Of a DNA stretch of 64,000 bases, positions 57,061 through 64,000 are shown one piece after another (position 1 is the first letter of the stretch; each line of letters starts with the position of its first letter). Source of the DNA: Corynebacterium meridianum (GTDB taxonomy: Bacteria; Actinomycetota; Actinomycetes; Mycobacteriales; Mycobacteriaceae); NCBI RefSeq assembly GCF_016342265.1, contig NZ_JAEIOS010000011.1, positions 310,001 through 374,000 on the forward strand, in the 5' to 3' direction. The notes beneath the pieces are model-generated. The model was not told the origin of the DNA. It saw nothing but the letters and a program-made list of their open reading frames with translations, and ran no database searches. The position numbers and the translations under genes were made by a program.

Positions 57061-57102
57061 ACATGCGGACGGCCCCACCACCCGGTGGGGCCGTCCGCAT
57101 GT
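57061..57102. terminator. Perfect 19-bp hairpin after bioYMN, shared with pspA
   Basis: Arms 57061-57079 and 57084-57102 pair perfectly around a 4-base loop (ACCC). It separates the convergent bioN and pspA genes. Confidence 0.85.
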
Positions 57103-57118
57103 TCCGGGGCCGGACGTG

Positions 57119-57964
57119 TTACTTCTCCTCGCGCAGCTGACGCATCTTCTCTTCGACCGCGGCATCGGCGATGTTCGGGGTGTTCGACTGCGTGTCCCAC
57201 TCGAGTGCCTTGTCGGGGCCGGGGCTGCCGCTCTCGAGCTTCTCGGCGGCCATCTGGGCGCGGATCTGCTCGAGTCGACTGTGTCCGGCGAGCTGAACCC
57301 CGGCCTGCTCGACCTCGGCCATCCGGTTCTCCACCGAATTCTCGGCCAGTTCCGCCTGGCCCAGTGCGTTGGCGTAGCGGCGTTCGATCTTCTCCCGGAC
57401 CTGATCCAGGTTCGGTGTACTCCCGGAGGCGGTCATCGAGTTCATGGACCGGAGTGACTCTGAGACCTTCTCCTGCATCTTCGCCTGCTCGAGCTGGCTG
57501 AGCAGTTTGGTGCGCTCACCGACCTTCTGCTGCAGCATCATCGCATTCCGCTCGACGGCCTTCTTCGCCTGTGCGGCCTGCTGAAGGGCCTGGTCGTGGA
57601 GCTGCTTGGTGTCCTCGACGGACTGCTCCGCGGTGACGAGCTGAGCGGAGAAGGCCTCGGCGGCGTTGGTGTACTCCGTGGCTTTCGCGGTGTCGCCTTC
57701 CGCTGCCGCCTTGTCCGCGAGCTGGAGGGCCTGTCGCGTATTCGCTTGGAGCTTCTCGATCTCCGCCAGTCGCCGATTCAGCTGCATCTCCAGCTGGCGC
57801 TGGTTTCCGATGACGGTCGCGGCCTGCTGGGAAAGCGCCTGGTGCTGGCGCTGCGCGTCCTCGATGGCCTGCTGGATCTGGATCTTGGGATCGGCGTGCT
57901 CCTCGATCTTCGAGTCGAACAGCGCGATGAAGTACTTCCATGCTTTGACGAAGGGGTTAGCCAT
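57119..57964 (-). CDS. pspA: PspA/IM30 family membrane-stress protein
   Basis: 281 aa, nearly all coiled coil (residues ~25-220). The N-terminal amphipathic helix region is [38 protein letters not shown]. Homologous to the mycobacterial 35-kDa antigen Rv2744c, which follows clgR there and is ClgR-controlled; the order clgR-pspA is the same here. ESCRT-III-like membrane repair protein. ATG start, RBS weak. Confidence 0.92.
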   Translation of the reverse strand: MANPFVKAWKYFIALFDSKIEEHADPKIQIQQAIEDAQRQHQALSQQAATVIGNQRQLEMQLNRRLAEIEKLQANTRQALQLADKAAAEGDTAKATEYTNAAEAFSAQLVTAEQSVEDTKQLHDQALQQAAQAKKAVERNAMMLQQKVGERTKLLSQLEQAKMQEKVSESLRSMNSMTASGSTPNLDQVREKIERRYANALGQAELAENSVENRMAEVEQAGVQLAGHSRLEQIRAQMAAEKLESGSPGPDKALEWDTQSNTPNIADAAVEEKMRQLREEK

Positions 57965-58120
57965 TGTGAGAGTCGAGCCTTCCGTTCATTTACGTAACGC
58001 CCACGGTAGCTGCGACTGTGGGCTGATGATGCGGGGTGGGGCACGAAACGTGCCGGTTAACTGCGGACCTATTCCGGGCCGTTGCGGCTCGGTACTGCTA
58101 CCAATCTAGCCGCTATGACT

Positions 58121-58474
58121 CTACACCGCAGCGAGGTCCGCCTCGGCGGTGTGAACCGCCATTGATCCGGCCGCCTCGATGAGAACGTCGGACACAGTGG
58201 CACCGAGGGCGTGGCAGACGGCCGCGAGCAGTTCGGAGGACACTTCCTTCCTACCGCGTTCCAGTTCCGACAGGTAGCCCGGCGAGACCCGTGAAGTCTC
58301 GGCCAGTTCCCGGAGGGTTATGCCCCGGTCCGCCCGGAACGCACGCAGAGCCGAGCCGAGTGCCTCGCGGAGCAGCGGTTCCCCGGGTTCCCTGGGTTCG
58401 CGGGGTCCACGGGATTCGTCGGCGCATGACGGTGCGTGAACCGGCTGATCGAGTAGAGCAGTGTAAGTAGCCAT
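58121..58474 (-). CDS. clgR: Transcriptional activator ClgR
   Basis: 117 aa. XRE-type helix-turn-helix: [49 protein letters not shown] (~43-92). ClgR activates clp protease, pspA and DNA-repair genes in actinobacteria and is itself degraded by ClpP. The C-terminus ends DLAAV, similar to the hydrophobic Ala-Ala ends used for ClpP turnover. Start ATG 58472-58474 has no RBS; GTG 58477 directly before it is also possible, and TACAGT sits immediately upstream. Confidence 0.9.
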   Translation of the reverse strand: MATYTALLDQPVHAPSCADESRGPREPREPGEPLLREALGSALRAFRADRGITLRELAETSRVSPGYLSELERGRKEVSSELLAAVCHALGATVSDVLIEAAGSMAVHTAEADLAAV

Positions 58475-58552
58475 CACTGTAACCAACGTCCCAGGTGCCG
58501 ATTTTGTTCCCCGCCCCACCGGGCCGCACCCTATGGGGCCTGAGCTCGTGTT

Positions 58553-59086
58553 TCAGGACGGTACAGCTCCCGTGTCCTCTCCGGCCACCGCCCGGCGCAG
58601 TTGGCGCAGGGCCTCGGCGACGGCTGCGGAGCGGATTGCACACCGATCTCCCGGCAGCAGCCCTTCGGCCCCATCCCCGGTCGCCCGGGTAGCCGTAACC
58701 CCACCTGTGGGTGAGGCCAGCCCGATCCAGACCTCACCGACCGGGTGACCGTCCTGGGAATCCGGGCCCGCCACCCCTGTCAGGCTCACCCCCCAACTCG
58801 AGTCGCAGCGGTCCCGCCCCCCTACGGCCATGGCTTTCGCGCAGTGCGCTGAGATGACACCGTGGCGGGCGATGAGATTCGGAGCGACCCCCGCGAGACT
58901 GATCTTCAGGTCGGTGGCGTACGTGACGAGACCGCCCCGGAGCACCTTGGATGCGCCGGGCACCCCGGCCAGGGTGGCTGCGGCCAGGCCTGCGGTCAGG
59001 GATTCACAGAAGGCGACCGTCTGCCGCCGGGCCGCCAGCGTGGCGACCACATCAGCGGCTACCGCATCGAGATCAGCTTCCTTCAC
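58553..59086 (-). CDS. cinA: CinA C-terminal domain / nicotinamide mononucleotide deamidase-like protein
   Basis: 177 aa. Single-domain CinA_C (PncC) fold: AFCESLTAGLAAATLAGVPGASKVLRGGLVTYATDLK (~25-61), and SLTGVAGPD near 115. PncC deamidates NMN; the name cinA follows use in actinobacteria, where this gene sits between pgsA and clgR. GTG 59084-59086 is chosen, ten bases after the pgsA stop; TTG 59116 would overlap pgsA. Confidence 0.9.
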   Translation of the reverse strand: MKEADLDAVAADVVATLAARRQTVAFCESLTAGLAAATLAGVPGASKVLRGGLVTYATDLKISLAGVAPNLIARHGVISAHCAKAMAVGGRDRCDSSWGVSLTGVAGPDSQDGHPVGEVWIGLASPTGGVTATRATGDGAEGLLPGDRCAIRSAAVAEALRQLRRAVAGEDTGAVPS

Positions 59087-59096
59087 GGCCGGATTT

Positions 59097-59675
59097 TCAC
59101 CGGCGCCGCGAGGCAAGCAGGTACTGGACGCCGGTCGCGACGGTGACCGCCACAGCCGCGAGCATCACGAGTACCACGACAGGGTGCAGGAATCCCGGCA
59201 GCGGCACGAGGTAGAGAGCGACGGCGACCGACTGCAGAACGGTCTTGAGTTTCCCTCCCCGGGAGGCGGGTACGACCCGACCGGCCCGGAGCTGGCCCAT
59301 ACGCCAGAAGGTGATGCCGAGCTCCCGGACGACGATGACGACGGTGACCCACCACCACAGGGCTCCGGTGACGTTCAGGCAGACCAGTGCGGCGATCATC
59401 AGCGCCTTGTCCGCTATGGGGTCGGCGATCTTCCCGAAGTTCGTCACCAGCCCCCGGGCGCGGGCGATGTCCCCGTCGAGTTTGTCGGTGATCATCAGCG
59501 CGATGAACAGCGCGAAGGAAGCCCACATCCACCCCGCGTGTTCACTGGCGCTGCGCAGCACCAACCAGGCGAACAACGGAATGGCGATGATCCGCAGCGA
59601 GGTGAGCACGTTGGGCAGGTTGAGATTCGACGGCGACTCCGCCGTACCGCTGGATTTACTCATGGGACCACTCAC
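59097..59675 (-). CDS. pgsA: CDP-diacylglycerol-glycerol-3-phosphate phosphatidyltransferase-like protein
   Basis: 192 aa, four to five spans. CDP-alcohol phosphotransferase motif D-G-x2-A-R-x8-G-x3-D-x3-D reads DGDIARARGLVTNFGKIADPIAD, with all acidic metal ligands present. Makes phosphatidylglycerophosphate. GTG 59675 stands eight bases from TAGTGT (minus strand, 59684-59689), a leaderless geometry; ATG 59663 is the alternative. First gene of a likely pgsA-cinA-clgR-pspA block. Confidence 0.92.
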   Translation of the reverse strand: MSGPMSKSSGTAESPSNLNLPNVLTSLRIIAIPLFAWLVLRSASEHAGWMWASFALFIALMITDKLDGDIARARGLVTNFGKIADPIADKALMIAALVCLNVTGALWWWVTVVIVVRELGITFWRMGQLRAGRVVPASRGGKLKTVLQSVAVALYLVPLPGFLHPVVVLVMLAAVAVTVATGVQYLLASRRR

Positions 59676-59728
59676 AGTCCTCTACACTACTCACATCGGC
59701 GACTCGCGCCGTCGGAGGCCGCGGTCAC

Positions 59729-59734
59729 TACAAT
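59729..59734 (+). promoter_or_regulatory. Leaderless -10 TACAAT of the YciI gene
   Basis: TACAAT eight bases before ATG 59743; no RBS. Divergent from the pgsA promoter. Confidence 0.6.
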
Positions 59735-59742
59735 CGGTGGAC

Positions 59743-60036
59743 ATGAATACCTTCGCCGTTGAGTACTCCTATTCCCCCGATTCCGATCTGATCACCGAGA
59801 TCCGGCCGCGCCACCGTGAGTTTCTGGCTGCCCTCAAGGAGAAGGGGCAGCTGATCGGATCGGGTCCCTACACCGACGGTGACGGCGGTGCGCTCATCGT
59901 GATCCGGCTGGCGGAGCCCGCCTCAATCGACGACGCGCGCGAGCTGATGGACCGGGATCCGTTCCACACCGGAGGGGCACTCTCCGGGCGGGTCTTCCAC
60001 ACCTGGAACCCGGTGCTCAACGTCTTCGGCGACTGA
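59743..60036 (+). CDS. YciI-family protein
   Basis: 97 aa. YCII/ferredoxin-like fold: RPRHREFLAALKEKGQLIGSGPY and DPFHTGGALSGRVFHTWNPV, with conserved His (RPRH) and Asp (DRDPF) as in E. coli YciI. Small dimeric alpha/beta enzyme-like protein, function uncertain. Monocistronic. Confidence 0.88.
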   Translation: MNTFAVEYSYSPDSDLITEIRPRHREFLAALKEKGQLIGSGPYTDGDGGALIVIRLAEPASIDDARELMDRDPFHTGGALSGRVFHTWNPVLNVFGD

Positions 60037-60076
60037 CACAACCGATGCCCCCGGTGGCTCCGCGGAATCGGAGCCG

Positions 60077-60112
60077 GAGACCGATCACCGGCGTGACCCG
60101 GTGATCGGTCTC
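60077..60112. terminator. 15-bp hairpin between the YciI gene and terC
   Basis: GAGACCGATCACCGG (60077-60091) with CCGGTGATCGGTCTC (60098-60112), loop CGTGAC. Convergent genes on both sides. Perfect stem. Confidence 0.8.
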
Positions 60113-60140
60113 TCCGTAACCCCGGGGTTCGACGGCCCGG

Positions 60141-61196
60141 TCAGTTCACCGCTGCGTCGTCGTGGATGTCCTTCGCCCTGTTCCACTTCGGGGCGACGGC
60201 CCCCTGTGCCTCATCCCGTTTCGTCTTGATCACCGATGCCACCGTGGTGATGACCAGGGTGACGACGATGAACACCAGAGAGACCGCCGTCGAGACCTCG
60301 GGGACGTGGATCGACTCACCCCCGTTGAGGAACGGGAGACTGTTCTCGTGCATGGCGTGGAGCGTGAGTTTCACACCGATGAAGGCCAGGATGGCACCGA
60401 GTCCGTAGGGCAGGAACACGAGACGGTCCAGAAGGCCGTCCAGCAGGAAGTACATCTGGCGGAGTCCCATCAGCGCGAAGGCGTTCGCGGTGAATACGAT
60501 GTAGGGCTCCTGGGTCAGGCCGAAGATGGCGGGGATCGAGTCGAACGCGAACATCAGGTCGATGAAACCGATGCACACCAGGCAGATCATGAGTGGTGTC
60601 ACCATCTTGCGCCCGTCCACCCTGGTGAACAGCTTGTCCCGGTCGAAGCCGCTCGACACCGGAACCGCCCGGCGCACCGTCCTGACCACGAGCATGTCAT
60701 CGACCTCGGTCTCCTCCGCACCACGGATCTCGTCGACGATGAGTTTGATTGCGGTGTAGAGCAGGAAGACACCGAAGATGTAGAACACCCAGCTGGCCGC
60801 GTTGATCGCCGCCGCACCGAGCCCGATGAATACACCCCGGAAGAGCAGTGCCAGGGCGATGCCGATGAGCAGTACCTTCTGCTGGTACGCGCGAGGAACC
60901 CTGAAGGACCCGATGATCAGGGCGAAGATGAACAGGTTGTCCACGCTCAGTGAGAGCTCGGTGATGTACCCGGCGAAGAACTCGATACCGTGCTGGTGGT
61001 TTCCGTCCGGACCGCCCCAGGTGAGCCAGAGGAAGCCCCCGAACAGGCACGCGAGCAGCACATAGAAGATCATCCATCCCGCGGCCTCCTTCATGGTGGG
61101 CTCGTGGGGACTACGCACGTGACTGACGAAGTCGAACGCGATGAAGCCGAGCAGGACGATGACGGTGATGACCCAGGTGAGGGTGTTGACTTCCAC
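60141..61196 (-). CDS. terC: TerC-family membrane protein, predicted Mn2+ exporter
   Basis: 351 aa, nine or so spans. TerC landmarks: EFFAGYITELSLSVDNLFIFALI, DLMFAFDSIPAIFGLTQEPYIVFTANAFALMGLRQMYFLLDGLL, both with intramembrane Asp residues that bind metal. Family members (Alx, MeeF) export manganese and protect secreted enzymes. GTG 61194-61196 is chosen from family length; GGAGGT ten bases upstream lies inside a terminator stem. Expression is predicted to be set by the upstream yybP-ykoY riboswitch, which fits the function well. Confidence 0.93.
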   Translation of the reverse strand: MEVNTLTWVITVIVLLGFIAFDFVSHVRSPHEPTMKEAAGWMIFYVLLACLFGGFLWLTWGGPDGNHQHGIEFFAGYITELSLSVDNLFIFALIIGSFRVPRAYQQKVLLIGIALALLFRGVFIGLGAAAINAASWVFYIFGVFLLYTAIKLIVDEIRGAEETEVDDMLVVRTVRRAVPVSSGFDRDKLFTRVDGRKMVTPLMICLVCIGFIDLMFAFDSIPAIFGLTQEPYIVFTANAFALMGLRQMYFLLDGLLDRLVFLPYGLGAILAFIGVKLTLHAMHENSLPFLNGGESIHVPEVSTAVSLVFIVVTLVITTVASVIKTKRDEAQGAVAPKWNRAKDIHDDAAVN

Positions 61197-61204
61197 TTGG
61201 AAAA

Positions 61205-61245
61205 AGACCTCCGGTCTCAGGGTGTGACGTGAAAACCGGAGGTCT
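61205..61245 (-). terminator. Intrinsic terminator/RBS-sequestering hairpin of the terC leader
   Basis: Minus strand: AGACCTCCGGT (61245-61235) pairs with ACCGGAGGTCT (61215-61205) and is followed by TTTT then CC. The 3' arm includes the terC RBS GGAGGT (61207-61212). The 5' arm includes the CCTCC that closes riboswitch P1. Confidence 0.85.
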
Positions 61246-61363
61246 CCCCCGCTACGTCGATGCCGTAGCCGACACGGCCGGGGACCGTGCCGGCACCGCC
61301 ACAGGCGGCACGGGACGGCCACCGTGCTGACGACCGGTGCCGTTGGGTGGGGTACTCCCCTCC
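61238..61363 (-). ncRNA. yybP-ykoY manganese riboswitch aptamer upstream of terC
   Basis: Read on the minus strand. P1 is GGAGG (61363-61359) with CCTCC (61242-61238). Directly after the 5' arm comes the conserved GGGGAGTA loop (61360-61353, overlapping). GTCGTCA (61334-61328) begins the family's second conserved segment. The 3' part reads GGGGGAGACCTCC. Class members upstream of TerC/Alx and MntP genes sense Mn2+ and switch expression on. The 3' strand of P1 is shared with the terminator, so the two structures are mutually exclusive. Confidence 0.85.
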
Positions 61364-61436
61364 ATGAACGAGACCACTCTACAGCGGCGCCGTGCGGCGA
61401 CGCCAACGGTGCGGCGCGCGATACTCACGCTGGCTG

Positions 61437-64000
61437 TCAGAACACTCCGCCGGCTGGATTGGTGGTGACGGTCGCCGGGTCATCGTCACCATCGTCGGCT
61501 GACGCATCGCCACCGAAATCGTCCTCCTTGGGGGCCTCCGCCGGGTCGGCTCCCTTGATCATCCAGATGACGGTGTCCAGCTCCTCCGGCTTGACGAGCA
61601 CTTCCCGGGCCTTGGACCCCTCGGAGGGGCCGACGACACCGCGGGTCTCCATCAGATCCATGAGGCGGCCGGCCTTGGCGAAACCGATACGGAGTTTGCG
61701 CTGCAGCATCGACGTGGACCCGAACTGGCTCGTGACGACGAGTTCAACGGCCTGGAGCAGATCCTCGAGATCATCTCCGATGTCGTCGTCGATGTCCTTC
61801 TTCGCCTCCGCGGACTTGTCCTCGGTCACTCCCTCGGTGTAGTCCGGTTCAGCCTGTGCCTTCGCTGCATCGACGACTGCCTGAACCTCCTCATCGGTGA
61901 CGAAGGCGCCCTGGATGCGCTGGGGTTTGCCGGCGCCCTGCGGAATGAACAGCGCGTCCCCCATCCCGATCAGTTTCTCCGCACCCGCCTGGTCCAGGAT
62001 CACCCGGGAATCGGTGAGCGACGAGGTGGCGAACGCGAGCCTGGAGGGAACGTTCGTCTTGATCAGTCCGGTGACCACATCGACGGACGGACGTTGCGTG
62101 GCGAGCACGAGGTGGATACCCGCGGCACGCGCCTTCTGGGTGATCCGGACGATCGAGTCCTCGATCTCCTTCGGTGCGGTCATCATCAGGTCGGCGAGCT
62201 CATCGACGACGCACACGATGTAGGGGTACGGACGGTACTCACGTTGGGAGCCCTGCGGGGCGGAGACCTCCCCGGACAGAACCTTGCGGTTGAAATCCTT
62301 GATGTGCCGCACGCGCGCGGACTTCATGTCCATGTAGCGCTGTTCCATCTCCTCCACGAGCCACTGAAGCGCCGACGCGGCCTTCTTCGGCTGCGTGATG
62401 ATCGGCGTGATCAGGTGTGGGATGCCTTCGTAGGGGGTGAGTTCCACCATCTTGGGGTCGACGAGGATGAGCCGCACCTGCTCGGGTGTCGCCCGGGTCA
62501 GCAGGGAGACGAGCAGTGAGTTGACGAAGGCGGACTTACCCGAACCCGTCGCACCTGCGACGAGGAGGTGGGGCATCTTCTGCATCGAGTGCGAGACGAA
62601 TTCACCCTCGATGTCCTTGCCGAGTCCGATGAGCATCGGATCGTGGTTGTCGACGGTCGCGGGTGCGTTGAGCACATCACCCAGCCGGACCATCTCCCGG
62701 TCGGTGTTCGGGACCTCGATGCCGACGAGTGACTTACCCGGGATGGGCGCCAGGATCCGGACGTTGTCCGTGGCCGCGGCGTACGCGAGGTTCGACTGCA
62801 GGTTGGTGATCTTCGAGACCTTCACACCGGGGCCGAGCTGGACCTCGTATCGGGTGACCGTCGGTCCGCGGGAGAACCCGACGACCGAGGCATCGACGTT
62901 GAACTCACTGAAAACCTCGGTGATCGCCTCGATCATCCGGTCGTTGGCCTCGGAGCGGGTCTTCGGCCGGTTCCCGGGAATGAGCATGTCGGCACTCGGA
63001 ATGACGTAGTCGTCCGATCCGGCCACCGCGGATTGCGGTTCCGGTGCGGTTCCTGACTTCTGTTCGGTCTTCCGTTCGCTGGCCGGAACTGATGCGGGTA
63101 CCGCGGCAGCGTCGACACCCGACCGGGCGATGATCGCGTCGCGCATCGCCTTTCTCGAGGCGGACACGGCGTCATCCACGCCCCTGGCGGCGGCACCGGC
63201 GGCCGCGGCGGTCGCGGCGCCCGTCGCCGCTGCGGTTTCAGCCGCGCCGGTGATCGTCCGCGCGGCGGCACCGGCACCCGCGACGGCCTCGCCTCCGGCT
63301 GCCGCGCCGGCAACCGGGCGGCCGATGGAACCCCGTTTCACCGCGGGGCGGACTGTTTCCGGCACAACGGGAAGCTCGTTGGTGTCGGATGCGGAAGGAG
63401 TCGTCGTGCGCGCGGTGCGCGCGGGTTGCTCGACCGTGGGCGCGGAGAACAGCGTGTGCTCGTCATCGTCGGAATCGGGCAGCGGATAAGCTTCCATCGG
63501 GGTGACGGGGCGACGACGGGAAGCCCGGGTCCGCGGTGGGCGATAGGTCTCCTCGTACTCCGTGAAGTCGGCGTCACCGTCGTCCGCGTAATCTCCGTCA
63601 GTCCTCTCGGGAGCGCCGTCCGATGCTGAACCGAAACCGAAGAAGGTGGCTATGCCCCCGAGGAAGGACGGACGTCCGGTAGCCAGTTCCTCGCTGCCGC
63701 TTCGTTCGAGCAATCCACCGAGGTAACCGGTGAATTCCCGGACCGTGATACCGGTGACCTTCAGCGCCCCGTAGATGATGAGGAGGACTAGAAGGGGCAC
63801 CGCGATGTACGGGGTGAATCCCTTGGCCACCACATCGCCGACGAGTACACCGATCGTTCCTCCGGCGTTGCGTCGGCCGGCGATGTCGGTGGGGAGACCC
63901 GCGAAAATGTGGATGAGCCCCAGCATGGAGACGATGATGAGTACGGCGCCCACAGTGATGCGGGGTGTCGCCGACGACGCTCCGTTCCTTTCCCCGGTCC
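61437..64000 (-). CDS. ftsK: DNA translocase FtsK, N-terminus cut by window edge
   Basis: About 853 residues visible, stop at 61437; the frame stays open to the window edge. Two to three hydrophobic segments of the membrane domain ([36 protein letters not shown]), an Ala/Thr/Pro-rich linker (~200 residues), then the motor: Walker [15 protein letters not shown], Walker [13 protein letters not shown], and the gamma domain ([27 protein letters not shown]) that reads KOPS. Resolves and pumps chromosomes at the septum. The earlier membrane spans lie outside the window. Confidence 0.96.
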   Translation of the reverse strand, partial: TGERNGASSATPRITVGAVLIIVSMLGLIHIFAGLPTDIAGRRNAGGTIGVLVGDVVAKGFTPYIAVPLLVLLIIYGALKVTGITVREFTGYLGGLLERSGSEELATGRPSFLGGIATFFGFGSASDGAPERTDGDYADDGDADFTEYEETYRPPRTRASRRRPVTPMEAYPLPDSDDDEHTLFSAPTVEQPARTARTTTPSASDTNELPVVPETVRPAVKRGSIGRPVAGAAAGGEAVAGAGAAARTITGAAETAAATGAATAAAAGAAARGVDDAVSASRKAMRDAIIARSGVDAAAVPASVPASERKTEQKSGTAPEPQSAVAGSDDYVIPSADMLIPGNRPKTRSEANDRMIEAITEVFSEFNVDASVVGFSRGPTVTRYEVQLGPGVKVSKITNLQSNLAYAAATDNVRILAPIPGKSLVGIEVPNTDREMVRLGDVLNAPATVDNHDPMLIGLGKDIEGEFVSHSMQKMPHLLVAGATGSGKSAFVNSLLVSLLTRATPEQVRLILVDPKMVELTPYEGIPHLITPIITQPKKAASALQWLVEEMEQRYMDMKSARVRHIKDFNRKVLSGEVSAPQGSQREYRPYPYIVCVVDELADLMMTAPKEIEDSIVRITQKARAAGIHLVLATQRPSVDVVTGLIKTNVPSRLAFATSSLTDSRVILDQAGAEKLIGMGDALFIPQGAGKPQRIQGAFVTDEEVQAVVDAAKAQAEPDYTEGVTEDKSAEAKKDIDDDIGDDLEDLLQAVELVVTSQFGSTSMLQRKLRIGFAKAGRLMDLMETRGVVGPSEGSKAREVLVKPEELDTVIWMIKGADPAEAPKEDDFGGDASADDGDDDPATVTTNPAGGVF

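Overview
This window is a chromosomal segment of a high-GC actinobacterium, very probably a Corynebacterium. DtxR is nearly identical in layout to the diphtheria-toxin repressor. The order suhB-ppgK-sigA ... sigB-dtxR ... ahpCD/oxyR-hrpA-nrdR-divS/lexA-sugR-fruK2/ptsI/fruK-ptsH ... hflX-dapF-miaA-miaB-gluABCD-recX-recA-bioY/ECF-pspA-clgR-cinA-pgsA-terC-ftsK follows, as far as I recall, the C. glutamicum chromosome. I see no rRNA, tRNA, insertion sequence, prophage or CRISPR array.

Layout. 1-3.3 kb: inositol monophosphatase (cut by the window edge), polyphosphate glucokinase and the housekeeping sigma factor. 3.4-9.5 kb: a DUF418 membrane protein, an SF2 helicase overlapping a DUF3039 protein, a DUF3099 protein, a methyltransferase and D-aminoacyl-tRNA deacylase. 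9.5-16.8 kb: sigB with a SigH-type promoter, dtxR (no galE behind it), DUF4192, a PAC2 protein and a HelY-like helicase. 16.8-22.4 kb: an unusual two-component system, then the peroxide module ahpC-ahpD / oxyR. 22.4-28.3 kb: hrpA, nrdR and the divergent SOS pair divS/lexA. 28.7-34.4 kb: sugar control and PTS, with sugR, a PfkB paralogue with eroded motifs, ptsI, fruK and ptsH. The fructose EII gene and fruR expected here are absent. 34.4-48.7 kb: uracil permease, a surface amidase, hflX, several conserved membrane or hypothetical genes, dapF, miaA, a DUF349 protein and miaB. 48.9-52.3 kb: the glutamate ABC importer gluABCD. 52.4-54.8 kb: recX, recA, DUF3046. 54.9-57 kb: the biotin ECF importer behind a BioQ-type operator. 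57.1-64 kb: pspA, clgR, cinA, pgsA, a YciI protein, terC and the 3' part of ftsK.

Regulation is the richest layer. A yybP-ykoY (manganese) riboswitch with an overlapping intrinsic terminator lies upstream of terC. SOS boxes serve divS/lexA and recA. About a dozen genes have a -10 hexamer placed 6-8 bases before the start codon, which predicts leaderless mRNAs. Several convergent gene pairs are separated by strong perfect hairpins.

The best candidates for something not yet described are the 806-residue sensor kinase, which carries a second membrane domain and a second cytoplasmic domain after its ATPase, and the PfkB paralogue translationally coupled to sugR, which keeps the catalytic Asp but has lost the anion-hole glycines.
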